Assembly (NCBI RefSeq): GCF_031844685.1
Contig: NZ_CP134608.1
Span: 1 to 64,000 of the forward strand
DNA: 64,000 nt
Reading direction: 5' to 3'
Source: Streptomyces sp. ITFR-21
GTDB taxonomy: Bacteria > Actinomycetota > Actinomycetes > Streptomycetales > Streptomycetaceae
Shown: piece by piece, positions 39,076 to 47,850 of the stretch
Numbering within the stretch: position 1 is the stretch's first letter
Layout of the letters: every line of letters starts with the position of its first letter
Translations under genes and position numbers: made by a program
The notes under the pieces: generated by a model
Databases searched by the model: none
Told to the model about the DNA's origin: nothing
The model's input: only the letters and a program-made list of their open reading frames with translations

Positions 39076-40026
39076 GTGAGCACCAACACCACCACCGAGA
39101 CCCGCGAGTTCATCATCGTCGGCCAGGACCGCGGCACGAGCTACTGCCTGTGGGACGTCGCCCCCGCCCCGACCGACGACACGAAGCGAGCCATCGCGCT
39201 CGAAGAGATCGGGATTGACGCGTTCGACGCGTTCGGCTCGGTCCACACCGAGCACGCCACCAGCGCCCGCGCGGCCGTCGACCAGCTCGTGAACGACCTG
39301 CGCGAGCAGTCCGGGATCGGCTCGTACGGCCTAGCCGACGACAGCCAGCTCGACAACTACAAGGGCGAGCTCGCCCCGGCCGCCGGCGAGCCCGAGCCGT
39401 TCGGCCGCGCGCACACCCTGTCCGCGACCCGGGACAGCGGCTACCGCATCCAGGCGAGCGCGACGCCCGGCCTGCCGCACTTCAACGTGGACGGCCTGCC
39501 CGTGCGCTCCCCGAACGAGACGAGGGATCGCGTACGCGCCGGGATCATCAACAGCGGCCTCGACTGGCCCGCCGCGAACGTCCTGGTCCGCCTCACCCCG
39601 CTCACCAAGGACGGCAGCAGCGTCGGCACCAGCGGCCTTGACCTGGCCATCGCCTGCTCGGTCCTCGCGGCGGCCGGCCACATCCCCGCCGACTGCCTGG
39701 CCGGTGCCGCTCTCGTCGGCGAACTCGGCCTCGACGGCTCCCTGCGCGTCCCGTACGACCTGACCAACGTGGTCCGCACCGCGGCCTCCGGCGGCAGCAC
39801 CACGGTCATCGTCCCGACCCGGGCCGTGGACGACGCGGCCACCGCCGGGGTCCGCGTGATCGGAGCCGCCTCCCTGGACGAGGCGCTGGCCGTGCTCACC
39901 GGCCACTGGCACCACCCGGAGGGCTGCGCCCACTGCGTCACCGACGGGGACGCCGACCCGCACCAGCCGTGCACCCCGACTCCCGGCGGCCTGTGCCCGG
40001 CCTGCGAGGCCAACGCCCCGTTCTGA
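39076..40026 (+). CDS. Stand-alone ChlI/ComM-type domain protein
   Basis: 316 aa, GTG with AGGAGG upstream. Residues about 130-225 (HFNVDGLPVRSPNETRDRVRAG.., DWPAANVLVRLTP, GTSGLDLAIACSVLAAAGHIP, GAALVGELGLDGSLRVP) match the N-terminal domain of ComM/YifB (Mg-chelatase subunit ChlI-like, related to the Lon S16 fold). The AAA+ domain that normally follows is absent. The C-terminus carries a CAHC...CPAC zinc pair. ComM helps branch migration in recombination; here only the accessory domain remains. Confidence 0.7.
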   Translation: MSTNTTTETREFIIVGQDRGTSYCLWDVAPAPTDDTKRAIALEEIGIDAFDAFGSVHTEHATSARAAVDQLVNDLREQSGIGSYGLADDSQLDNYKGELAPAAGEPEPFGRAHTLSATRDSGYRIQASATPGLPHFNVDGLPVRSPNETRDRVRAGIINSGLDWPAANVLVRLTPLTKDGSSVGTSGLDLAIACSVLAAAGHIPADCLAGAALVGELGLDGSLRVPYDLTNVVRTAASGGSTTVIVPTRAVDDAATAGVRVIGAASLDEALAVLTGHWHHPEGCAHCVTDGDADPHQPCTPTPGGLCPACEANAPF

Positions 40027-40032
40027 CCGGCG

Positions 40033-40069
40033 GGCGCCGGGCGGACCCCGCACTGGTCCGCCCGGCGCC
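40033..40069 (+). terminator. Hairpin terminator
   Basis: A 15-bp perfect stem, GGCGCCGGGCGGACC/GGTCCGCCCGGCGCC, with a 7-nt loop just after the ChlI-type gene. Confidence 0.75.
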
Positions 40070-40117
40070 TCCCCTCCTCCACCACCACCCGAGTTGCAAC
40101 GGAAGGGCAGCCCCACC

Positions 40118-40846
40118 ATGAGCGCCACCACTGATCAGGTCCAGTACGACGCGTACGGCCCGGACCGCTTCGCCTCCCACCTGCCGTTCGGACCGAACGG
40201 CTACCTGTTCACCGTCCCCGGCGACTTCCCGGAGGACACCCCCTCGCACACCAACGTCACCGACTGGGAGATGGCCGTCTACCGCACCGGCGAGCCCGGC
40301 CCCGACGGCTGGGAGGTCCGCGACGTCAACGGCCAGCGCAGGGTGTGGGCCGTGGCCGCGAGCCGCCGTGAAGCGGTCGGCATGGCGTTCCTGGAGATCG
40401 CCCGGGTCCGCCGAGACCAGGCCGAAGAGATCGCCGAGAAGCGGGTCGCGTGCGGCCTGGAGATCGTCCCGCCGTACAAGGTCGAGACGACCGACGGCGT
40501 GACCCTCGTCCTCACCGCGCAGGGCATCGCCCGCCTGGTCCGGATCGAGGGCACCGAGACCGGGTTCCCGGCCCGGTACCACGTGACCGCCACGGACGGC
40601 GGTGAGGCGTACGTGATCGAAGCCGGTGAGGGCGTCGAGCTGCGGACCCTGGAGGTCGGCGTCCTGCACATCCGGTGCGGCTGCGACCCGGACGCGGCGT
40701 GCTTCGAGAACGAGACCGACGCCCTGAACCACGTGCGCGAGGAACTGACCGCGTGGTGGCTGTGCCCGAAGTCGCCCGGCGCCCCGGCCGCCGAGGACCA
40801 GCAGCCCGAAGACGACGACGAGGACCAGGCGCCCGCCGCCGAGTAG
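40118..40846 (+). CDS. Hypothetical protein
   Basis: 242 aa, ATG with GGAAGGG upstream. N-terminal alpha/beta part with a conserved-looking WEMAVYRTGEPGPDGWEVRD, a helical middle and a beta-rich part (VIEAGEGVELRTLEVGVLHIRCGC); acidic C-terminal tail. No family recognised. Ends before a hairpin. Confidence 0.6.
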   Translation: MSATTDQVQYDAYGPDRFASHLPFGPNGYLFTVPGDFPEDTPSHTNVTDWEMAVYRTGEPGPDGWEVRDVNGQRRVWAVAASRREAVGMAFLEIARVRRDQAEEIAEKRVACGLEIVPPYKVETTDGVTLVLTAQGIARLVRIEGTETGFPARYHVTATDGGEAYVIEAGEGVELRTLEVGVLHIRCGCDPDAACFENETDALNHVREELTAWWLCPKSPGAPAAEDQQPEDDDEDQAPAAE

Positions 40847-40860
40847 CCTCCGCCGTCCCC

Positions 40861-40895
40861 GTGGGGCCGCAGCCGACACCCGGCCGCGGCCCCAC
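40861..40895 (+). terminator. Hairpin terminator
   Basis: GTGGGGCCGC/GCGGCCCCAC (10 bp) with an inner CCG/CGG pairing. The 130 bases from here to 41029 hold no other feature I can support. Confidence 0.6.
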
Positions 40896-41028
40896 CTGCG
40901 GTTCTAAGCGGTCCACGAGCCCCAGCTCACTACCCCTCAAGCGGCGGAAACGAGGCGACCACAGGCCCGGCCACGGCCCGACAGCCGCCTGATCCTCTGC
41001 TCCCCCCACCCCACCAGAAAGGCCCCGC

Positions 41029-41973
41029 ATGGTCAGCAGCGGACAGCTCGAAATCGCCCTGCCGGGCCTCGGGCCCGACGTGCCCGACCTGACCTCGTAC
41101 CGGTGGATCGTCGCCAACGTCAGCGCGGGCAAGGACAGCATGGCGATGCTCGCCGAGCTGATGCTTCACGCGACGGCGGCCGGCGTCGTGGACCGCATCG
41201 TCGTCGTCCACGCCGACCTCGGCGACGCCGAATGGGACGGCACCCGCGACCTGGCCGCCGAGCACGCCGCCGCGTACGGCCTGCGGTTCGAGATCGTGGC
41301 CCGCACCGGCTCCGGCCTCCTCGACCGCATCGAAGAACGCGGCATGTTCCCGTCAGCGGATAACAGGTGGTGTACCTCGGATTTCAAGCGAGGCCCGGTC
41401 CGGCGCCTGATCACCGCCCTGGTCCGCGAGGCCGAAGCAGCCGGCCACGTCGGGCCGGTGCGCATCCTCAACGTCATGGGCCTGCGCGCCGAGGAGTCCC
41501 CGGCCCGCCGCAAGCTCCTCGCGTTCACCCACGACGGCTCGTGGACGTGCCCGTGCGCCGAGTGCCAGCGCCGCCAGCGCAAGGCGAAGTGGTACAAGGC
41601 CCGGAAGCTGCCGGTCCCCAAGCACGCCAACCCCGGCTGGGGTGCGTCGAACACGCTGCGGTACGTCGACACGTGGCTGCCGGTGCACTCCTGGTCGACC
41701 ACCGAAGTGTGGACGGCGGTGTGGGCGTCCGGCCTGCGCGTCCACCCGGCCTATGCGGCCGGGATGCCGCGCCTGTCGTGCGTGTTCTGCGTCCTGGCGT
41801 CCCGGTCGGCGCTCGTGCGCGCCGCCCAGCTCCAGCCCGAGCTGGCCGCCCGCTACGCCCTGGTGGAGGCCAAGACCGGGCACCGGTTCCGGCTCGACGT
41901 GTCGATGGCCGAGATCATCGCCGAGGCGGAGGCGTCGCCCGAGGTCGCCGCGGTCGCCTGCTGGGAGGGGTGA
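41029..41973 (+). CDS. PAPS-reductase/DndC-like PP-loop protein
   Basis: 314 aa, AGAAAGG upstream. The PP-loop is NVSAGKDSMAML (residues about 25-36); VVVHADLGDAEW follows, and CTSDFKRGPVRR matches the CT..K..P motif of PAPS-reductase-family proteins. Cys clusters CPCAEC and CVFC (about 180-250) could hold an iron-sulphur cluster, as in DndC. Family members activate sulphur or nucleotides; DndC works in DNA phosphorothioation and IbrA pairs with a ParB-like IbrB. A ParB-like gene lies 1.6 kb downstream, so nucleic-acid modification or its evasion is plausible. Confidence 0.75.
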   Translation: MVSSGQLEIALPGLGPDVPDLTSYRWIVANVSAGKDSMAMLAELMLHATAAGVVDRIVVVHADLGDAEWDGTRDLAAEHAAAYGLRFEIVARTGSGLLDRIEERGMFPSADNRWCTSDFKRGPVRRLITALVREAEAAGHVGPVRILNVMGLRAEESPARRKLLAFTHDGSWTCPCAECQRRQRKAKWYKARKLPVPKHANPGWGASNTLRYVDTWLPVHSWSTTEVWTAVWASGLRVHPAYAAGMPRLSCVFCVLASRSALVRAAQLQPELAARYALVEAKTGHRFRLDVSMAEIIAEAEASPEVAAVACWEG

Positions 41974-42041
41974 CCACCGTGCGTGCCTGTATCATCCCGT
42001 TCCGTGGTCGGCTGTCCTGAGCAGCGGCGCAGTCGACCGTT

Positions 42042-42115
42042 GCGCCAGTAGTGCAACAGCAGCACGCCCACCTTCCAGGTGGGAGGTCCTGGTTCAAATC
42101 CAGGCTGGCGCTCCA
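42042..42115 (+). tRNA. tRNA-Gly(UCC)
   Basis: 74 nt including an encoded CCA end. Acceptor GCGCCAG/CTGGCGC, D-stem GTGC/GCAC, anticodon stem CCCAC/GTGGG with loop CTTCCAG (anticodon TCC at 42074-42076), T-stem CCTGG/CCAGG with loop TTCAAAT. All four stems pair fully. It reads GGA, a rare codon in GC-rich actinobacteria. It is the only tRNA I find in the window. Confidence 0.9.
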
Positions 42116-42118
42116 CCT

Positions 42119-42157
42119 CGAAGCCCCCGACCGGCACCCGCCCGGCCGGGGGCTTCG
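42119..42157 (+). terminator. Terminator after the tRNA
   Basis: CGAAGCCCCCG/CGGGGGCTTCG (11 bp) with inner GC pairing, four bases after the CCA. Confidence 0.75.
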
Positions 42158-42254
42158 CCGTACCGCCCTGGCCTGCGCCGATACCCCAGGGCAGGGGTCT
42201 GCCGGTCGGCTACCATCGCCGCCCCTTCACAGCAGGACCCCCAAGGAGCGGCCC

Positions 42255-43622
42255 ATGTTCCACGGCTCGATTCCCGCGCCCCTCCGGTCGATCATCTACG
42301 AGCACGCCGGTGCCTGGCCCGAGGGCGACATCTACGTCGGCTGCTCCGGGAACTTCACGATCGAGAGGGTGCTGCACGCCCGGTTCGGGAACTCCCGGCC
42401 GGTCCACGGCAACGACATCCAGGCGTACTCGTGCGCCCTGGGCTGGTTCCTCGCCGGTGACCCGCTGCCGTACGTGCTGCGCCCCGAGTACGAAGACGAA
42501 CTCGGGTGGCTCCAGCCGTACACCGAGGACCGCGCCGACCTGATGGCGACGCTGATGCTCGGCACCCGCTTCCTTCAGTGGGTCGGGAAGGACGGCGCGT
42601 ACTTCCAGCGGATGATGCAGGCCACCCAGGACCAGTGGCCTCGGATGCACGACAAGACCGCGACGAAGCTCCGCGGCCTGGAGACCCGCCTCGGCTCGTT
42701 CTTCGCCGGCGACGTCCGTGACTACCTCGACCAGGTCCCGCCCGACGACCCCGTGGTGATGTTCCCGCCCTTCTACGCCAAGGACTATCAGTCCCAGTTC
42801 GCCTCGATCGGCGCGGCCTTCGACTGGCCGGAGCCGTCGTTCGATGAGCTGACCGAGGACGGCAAGGAACGCATCATCGAGCAGGTGCAGGACCGGCCCA
42901 ACTGGGTCCTCGGGCTGCACATCGAGCGGCCGGACCTGCGTCACCGGCTCGCCGGCGTCGTGCAGACCGCGAACCGCGGCCTGCCGATCTACGTGTACGC
43001 CGCGTCCGGGCCGCGCCGCATCGTGCGGCCCCGGCAGCCCGTCGAGCCGATCCGTATGCCGAAGATCGGCCAGGACGAGGCCCTGGGCGACCGCATGAGC
43101 CTCCACGTCCTGACGGGCGGCCAGTTCGCCGCTGTGCGATCACAGTTCATGTCCAAGTCGATCAAGCCCGGCAGCCCGCTCATCGCATGCGGTGTCGCCG
43201 TCGACGGGAAGCTGATCGGCGCGTTCGCCTACCTGCCGCCGAAGTTCGACCCGAACACGGCCTACCTGATGTCGGACTTCCCGGTGTCGTGGACGAAGTA
43301 CCGGCGCCTGGCCAAGCTGATCGTGATGGCGGCCTCCACGAAGGAGGCGCAGCTCCTCGTCCAGCGGTCCCTGTCGAAGCGGATCACCGGCTGGGCGACG
43401 ACCGCGTTCACGGACCGGCCCAACAGCGCGAAGTACGGGCGCGGCATCCCCGGCGTGAAGCTCCAGAAGCGCACCGAGGCGTCCGCGAAGGACCCGGGCG
43501 ACGGCATTCACCGCTACCAGCTCCAGTACGGCGGCCCCCTCGGCGCGTACACCCTCGCCGAGGCCCTGGACCTGTGGAAGCGCAAGCACGGCAGCGACAT
43601 GAAGAAGGAAGACGAGCGATGA
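42255..43622 (+). CDS. Putative anti-restriction adenine methyltransferase/GNAT-like fusion
   Basis: 455 aa with AAGGAG upstream. The N-terminal half has IYVGCSGNFTIERVL and VHGNDIQAYSCALG, like the SAM site of D12 adenine methyltransferases, and VVMFPPFYAKDY where DPPY is expected (Asp replaced by Phe). The last 190 residues (about 290-430: LIACGVAVDGKLIGAFAYLP, SDFPVSWTKYRRLAKLIVMAA) read as a GNAT-like fold similar to Mu Mom. Phage proteins of this type are commonly labelled putative anti-restriction adenine methyltransferase. DNA base hypermodification is a possible role. Followed by a coupled ParB-like gene. Confidence 0.65.
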   Translation: MFHGSIPAPLRSIIYEHAGAWPEGDIYVGCSGNFTIERVLHARFGNSRPVHGNDIQAYSCALGWFLAGDPLPYVLRPEYEDELGWLQPYTEDRADLMATLMLGTRFLQWVGKDGAYFQRMMQATQDQWPRMHDKTATKLRGLETRLGSFFAGDVRDYLDQVPPDDPVVMFPPFYAKDYQSQFASIGAAFDWPEPSFDELTEDGKERIIEQVQDRPNWVLGLHIERPDLRHRLAGVVQTANRGLPIYVYAASGPRRIVRPRQPVEPIRMPKIGQDEALGDRMSLHVLTGGQFAAVRSQFMSKSIKPGSPLIACGVAVDGKLIGAFAYLPPKFDPNTAYLMSDFPVSWTKYRRLAKLIVMAASTKEAQLLVQRSLSKRITGWATTAFTDRPNSAKYGRGIPGVKLQKRTEASAKDPGDGIHRYQLQYGGPLGAYTLAEALDLWKRKHGSDMKKEDER

Positions 43623-44569
43623 CCGACACCACCCCGCACGCGCGCCCGATCCGGCCCCGCCTCGTCCGCCGAGACCCGCGGCTCCTCACCCCCCTGCCGA
43701 TGAACGCGCGCTACATGCGCAAGGAGGAGTGGGACCGGCTCGTCGCCAACGTGAAGGCGGACGGCTGCCTCACCTCCGTGCCGCTGATCTACGGCGCCGG
43801 TGAGTACGAAGAGGGCCGCGAGCTGATCCTGTCCGGCAACCACCGCACGGGCGCCGCCGTCGAAGCGGGCCTGGACGAGATCGACTGCATGCTGATTGAC
43901 GACAAGCAACAGAAGGACGAGCTGATCGCCCGGCAGCTCTCGCACAACAGCATCGCCGGCCAGGACGACGCCGCCACGCTCAAGCAGCTCTACGACCAGA
44001 TCGAGGACGTCGACTGGCGCGCGTACTCCGGCCTGGACGACGAGACGCTGAACCTCCTCGCCGAGGTGAGCCCCGAGGGCCTGTCGGAAGCGAACCTGGA
44101 CTTCGCCACCGTCTCGCTGATCTTCCTGCCGCCCGAGCTCGAAGCCGCCCGCGAAGCGTTCGAGCAGGCCCGCATCGGCCAGAACGCCTCCTGGCTCGCC
44201 GCCCGCGCGGACTACGAGCAGACCCTCGACACGCTCGCGTCCACCCACGCCGCCCACAAGGTCGGCAACGTCGCCACCGCGCTGCACGCCATCCTCACCA
44301 TCGTCGAGAACCACCTCGAAGACCTCCAGGCCGGCTACACCTCCCCAGACGGCGAACCCCTGCACCGGGGCCGCGTCGGCCTGGAGACCGTCTTCGGCGA
44401 CCGCACCCTCCCGGCACCCGCGGCCGTCACGATCAACAAGGCCATCGCCGCCGCAGTAGGACGGAGCGAGATCGAGCAAGGGGAGGGCTGGCGACTCCTG
44501 GACCGCCTGTGCGGCGAGTACCTGTCCGGCCCGAACTACACCGCCACCCCCACGGACGACCAGCCGTGA
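43619..44569 (+). CDS. ParB-like nuclease-domain protein
   Basis: 316 aa, ATG overlapping the previous stop. LTPLPMNARYMRKEEWDRLVANVKADG and LILSGNHRTGAAVEAGLDEIDCML are the ParB N-terminal (sulfiredoxin-like) domain, with GNHRT as its GxxR motif. The following helical part (about 100-300) is not the ParB DNA-binding HTH. Such proteins next to terminase genes are widespread in phages. The GTG of the small terminase overlaps its stop, giving a methyltransferase-ParB-TerS-TerL chain. Confidence 0.75.
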   Translation: MTDTTPHARPIRPRLVRRDPRLLTPLPMNARYMRKEEWDRLVANVKADGCLTSVPLIYGAGEYEEGRELILSGNHRTGAAVEAGLDEIDCMLIDDKQQKDELIARQLSHNSIAGQDDAATLKQLYDQIEDVDWRAYSGLDDETLNLLAEVSPEGLSEANLDFATVSLIFLPPELEAAREAFEQARIGQNASWLAARADYEQTLDTLASTHAAHKVGNVATALHAILTIVENHLEDLQAGYTSPDGEPLHRGRVGLETVFGDRTLPAPAAVTINKAIAAAVGRSEIEQGEGWRLLDRLCGEYLSGPNYTATPTDDQP

Positions 44570-45189
44570 GCACACACCCGGCCATCCCCCTCAGCCCAAC
44601 CCTCGACCCGTGGGAGCGCCAACCCAAGGAGTCAGCCCTCAAGTATGGGCAATTCATGACATTCCGCGACCTCGGCCGCGCCCGAACGCTGACGAAAGCT
44701 GCCGAAAAGCTGACACTCGCGCACGGGCACGTGAGGAACGTCGCCGCCGAGTTCCGGTGGCGGGAACGCGTCGAGGCGTACGACCGGCACCTGGACCGGC
44801 TGTATGAGGCCACCTGGCTGGAGGAGCGCCGCAAGGCCGCCGAGACCGACGCGAAGATCCTCGGTGCGGTGACTGGAAAGCTGGCGCAGCGCCTGATGAC
44901 GCTGCGCGCCGAGGACCTGTCGGTCGGCGACTTTATCCGGTTGACGGACGTGACCATGCGGCACCGGCGTGTTCTGTTCGGTGACCCCACGGAGACGATC
45001 GCGATCACCGGTCAGGGCGGGAACCCGCTCGCAGTGCAGATCGCCGAGTTCGCGCAGATGCCCGCCGAGCAGCGACGTGTGCGGATCGAGGAGTTGGCTG
45101 CGGCGGTGCAGCGTCGGACCAGGGCGCTGGATGGCGCTGACGACGAGGACGACGACGGCCTGCCCGGCGACGACGACACCGAAGGGTGA
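44566..45189 (+). CDS. Terminase small subunit
   Basis: 207 aa directly before the large subunit with a GTGA overlap. ESALKYGQFMTFRDLGRARTL..AAEKLTLAHGHVRNVAAEFRW contains an HTH that should bind the packaging site; a helical oligomerisation part and an acidic C-terminus (DDEDDDGLPGDDD) that could contact TerL follow. The assignment rests on the HTH and gene order. Confidence 0.75.
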   Translation: MSTHPAIPLSPTLDPWERQPKESALKYGQFMTFRDLGRARTLTKAAEKLTLAHGHVRNVAAEFRWRERVEAYDRHLDRLYEATWLEERRKAAETDAKILGAVTGKLAQRLMTLRAEDLSVGDFIRLTDVTMRHRRVLFGDPTETIAITGQGGNPLAVQIAEFAQMPAEQRRVRIEELAAAVQRRTRALDGADDEDDDGLPGDDDTEG

Positions 45190-46760
45190 GCACGACGCTG
45201 TCACCAGACGAGCTGGCCCACATTCCCGACGCCGAGGTGTTCCAGCGGCTCCAGGCTGCGAAGAAGGCGATGGCCCGCGACTTGCTATCGGACCCGGTGA
45301 CGCTCGCTCGCGGCCTGGAGCGGGTGTATCGGATGCGCCCGCACCTGCGGGTTATCGCTGACGCCCTGGTCGGTCTGGAGCGCGGCGACTACGACCGGCT
45401 GATGGTGTGGACGCCATCGCAGGTCGGCAAGTCCAGCCTGGTCGCCGAGTGGTTCCCGTTCTGGTGGCTGTGCCTGCACGGTGAGGACCGGGTCGCGGTT
45501 ACTTCGTACTCCGACGACCTGGCGATGCGGCGCGGTAAGGCGATCCGCCGCTACATCACCGAGTACGGCGGCGAGTACGACCTGGCGCTGCTGGCCGGCT
45601 CGTCTGCCGCGCAGGACTACGACACCACCGAGGGCGGCGGCGTCCGCTCGGTGTCGATCGGGTCGGGCCTGACCGGATTCGACGTGAACGTCCTCGTCGT
45701 CGACGACCCGCACAAGGACCGCGCCGACGCGGAGTCCAAGGCGTCGCGGGAGCATGTCCAGGACTGGTGGTCGTCCGCCGCGCTCAAGCGCCTCCAGCCG
45801 GACCGGAACGCGGTGGCGGTCGTGCAGACCCGCTGGCACCCCGACGACTTCTCAGGGCGGCGACTGGAGGAGGAAGGCAGGCTGGAGGAAGGCGGCCGGT
45901 GGAAGGTCGTGCACCTCCCGGCGATCGCCAATCCGTCGAAGTTCGGCCCGGACCCGCTCGGCCGCGAGGACGGCGACCCGCTGCCGCACCCGAAGATCCG
46001 CACCAAGAACCGGCGTGCGCTGCTGGCTTGGTGGGCAGATGTGAAGGCCACTTCCAGCGTCCGCGACTGGCACTCGATGGCGCAGGGCGACCCGCAGCCG
46101 ACCGAAGGGGCGTTGGCCTCCCGCGACCTGCTGCGCATGATCCGCGACCCCGGGGGCAGCGTCGAGCCGCAGAAGATCGCCGTCGCCATCGACCCGTCCG
46201 GTGGCGGCCGGGACGTCGCCGGCGTGATCGGCGGATTCCTCGGAGACGACGGCCGCGTGTGGGTCAGCCACGATGTGTCGGCGGCGATGTCGTCGGCCGA
46301 CTGGTCCACTGCGGCGTGCCTCCTGGCGTTCGAGACGAACGCCAGCGTGATCTACGTCGAGTGGAACTTCGGCCGGGATATGGCCGTCCTGGCGTTGGAG
46401 ACGTCGTGGGAGGCGCTACAGCGCGGCGGGGTAATCCCCAAGACGCACCTGATGCCGCTGGTCGACCCGGTGCGCGCCAGGCAGGGCAAGTTGCTGCGTG
46501 CGGCGCCCGTCGCCCAGCAGATGGTTCAGGACAAGGTGCGGCTGCGTGGCGCTTTCGTGGACCTCGAAAACGAGTGGGCGACGTGGCAGGACACCGACCC
46601 TGACAGCCCTGGCCGGATCGACGCCTCGTGCGTCCTCGTCTACGGCCTGATCCCTGAGGCCAACAAGGGTGCCATCGTGCACGCGCCGTTGCCGACTGCG
46701 CCGCGGCCGCCAAGTCAACCCCGTGCGGCCAGCGTGTACGGGCGGCGCATTTCGCAGTAG
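45186..46760 (+). CDS. Terminase large subunit
   Basis: 524 aa. ATPase half: Walker A VWTPSQVGKSSLVAEWFP (residues about 75-92), Walker B NVLVVDDPHKD (about 165), and QTRWHPDDFSGR as motif III. Nuclease half: VAIDPSGGGRD (about 335), then YVEWNFGRD and the late Asp in RIDASCVL. It cuts concatemers and drives DNA into the prohead. Complete and in the usual position before the portal gene, though about 2 kb of small genes separates them. Confidence 0.9.
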   Translation: MSTTLSPDELAHIPDAEVFQRLQAAKKAMARDLLSDPVTLARGLERVYRMRPHLRVIADALVGLERGDYDRLMVWTPSQVGKSSLVAEWFPFWWLCLHGEDRVAVTSYSDDLAMRRGKAIRRYITEYGGEYDLALLAGSSAAQDYDTTEGGGVRSVSIGSGLTGFDVNVLVVDDPHKDRADAESKASREHVQDWWSSAALKRLQPDRNAVAVVQTRWHPDDFSGRRLEEEGRLEEGGRWKVVHLPAIANPSKFGPDPLGREDGDPLPHPKIRTKNRRALLAWWADVKATSSVRDWHSMAQGDPQPTEGALASRDLLRMIRDPGGSVEPQKIAVAIDPSGGGRDVAGVIGGFLGDDGRVWVSHDVSAAMSSADWSTAACLLAFETNASVIYVEWNFGRDMAVLALETSWEALQRGGVIPKTHLMPLVDPVRARQGKLLRAAPVAQQMVQDKVRLRGAFVDLENEWATWQDTDPDSPGRIDASCVLVYGLIPEANKGAIVHAPLPTAPRPPSQPRAASVYGRRISQ

Positions 46761-47050
46761 CAAAGCGACCGGCCATGCGCTGTGGGGGCGAGCGGCAGGC
46801 CACCACGGAGCCGGGGCAGCGGCGATCACCTGTCACCGCAGGAAACGGTGAGCTCCCGAACTGGGTGCCGGTGGAGATACAGCAGATGAGAGACCCGGAC
46901 CGGGGCGACGCGGTCGCCATGGCGCTACACGGAGCACCTGGCGTCCACGGTGGTCCGGTCCCCGGCCAAGCGCACCAGCCGGCCCCTGAGCCCGGCCGCG
47001 GCCCGGTACGCGCGCAGCATCGGCGGCAGCAGCGGGGGGCGAACAGGCCG
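46761..47050. other. Gap without a convincing gene, possible frameshifted remnant
   Basis: On the plus strand, a protein-like text begins as EIQQMRDPDRGDAVAM in one phase and continues in another phase as RYTEHLASTVVRSPAKRTSR up to a stop at 47053. Joined, they would make a plausible small basic protein, so a decayed or mis-sequenced gene is possible. Nothing else seen. Confidence 0.3.
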
Positions 47051-47215
47051 CTAGCCCTCCTGGGCCAGGATCTCCACCGGCACGAACAGCACGTCCAGCA
47101 CCTCGGACTGGGGGCCGGGGCCGTACGCGATGCCGGTCTGTCCGTTCCATAGGTCGAGCAGTACCTGATTCAGCGGGGCGTCGCCCCCGGCCGGTATCGC
47201 ACCGTGATCGCTCAT
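47051..47215 (-). CDS. 54-aa acidic protein
   Basis: MSDHGAIPAGGDAPLNQVLL then LWNGQTGIAY and an acidic, Val/Leu-rich end (VLDVLFVPVEILAQEG). A clean small ORF, on the opposite strand to the structural genes. Function unknown. Confidence 0.5.
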   Translation of the reverse strand: MSDHGAIPAGGDAPLNQVLLDLWNGQTGIAYGPGPQSEVLDVLFVPVEILAQEG

Positions 47216-47553
47216 GTGTCCACGGTAAGGGGCGTACGCCCGGCCATGAGGCCATTTCCGGGGGCGCACGGCAGTGATCGACTCCACCGGGCGTGCGCGG
47301 GGGGACTTGGGGGACCGGTGGCCACCGAGAGCGGATCGACCTCGGCGCTTCCCATGGGCACTGGCGTCAAGCCGACCACCGGCCTCCCCGAGCCGGGAAT
47401 CCTAGACCACCGCGCTCCCTACCCCTCCGCGCGCTCCTCCTCGTCCAGGGCGAGCAGGTCGCTGCGCGGGCGGGCACCGCATCAGCACGCAGCTGGAGGT
47501 TCCTCACTCCTGACGAGAGCCCGCTCAAGGGCGCCGGCCTGTGCAACGTCTTC
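47216..47553. other. Stretch without a supported gene
   Basis: No frame here has good coding character over its whole length. On the minus strand, VRNLQLRADAVPAR in one phase seems to continue as SDLLALDEEERAEG in another, again suggesting a frameshifted remnant. No promoter or strong hairpin seen. Confidence 0.3.
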
Positions 47554-47766
47554 CTAGTCCGCGAACCAATCACGCAACCTCGTCATCCCGGCGCGGTCCA
47601 GGCCGATCGTTGCGCGGCCGGCGGAGTCGGTCACGGCGTGAGTGTCGATACCGAGGCGCACCAGCATCGCCTTAACCGCCTCACGGTCGCGAATGCCCTC
47701 AACGGGGATGTAGAGCTGCGACTGAGGGCTGCCGTCTGCACCTGGCAGGTGATGTGGCTCGGTCAT
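47554..47766 (-). CDS. 70-aa hypothetical protein
   Basis: MTEPHHLPGADGSPQSQLYI followed by PVEGIRDREAVKAMLVRLG and ATIGLDRAGMTRLRDWF; a beta-alpha-beta layout like a small actinobacterial domain. Divergent from 47851. Function unknown. Confidence 0.55.
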   Translation of the reverse strand: MTEPHHLPGADGSPQSQLYIPVEGIRDREAVKAMLVRLGIDTHAVTDSAGRATIGLDRAGMTRLRDWFAD

Positions 47767-47850
47767 GAGGCGACAGTACGGGGCACGCCGCAACCAACCC
47801 GTAGGGGCGGCGCATCGGGAAGTGAACCTCGGCTCCGCCACACTGAAAGG

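Noticed and set aside
42042-42157. Integration site at the tRNA
   Set aside because: No integrase gene and no repeated 3' tRNA segment seen in the window.
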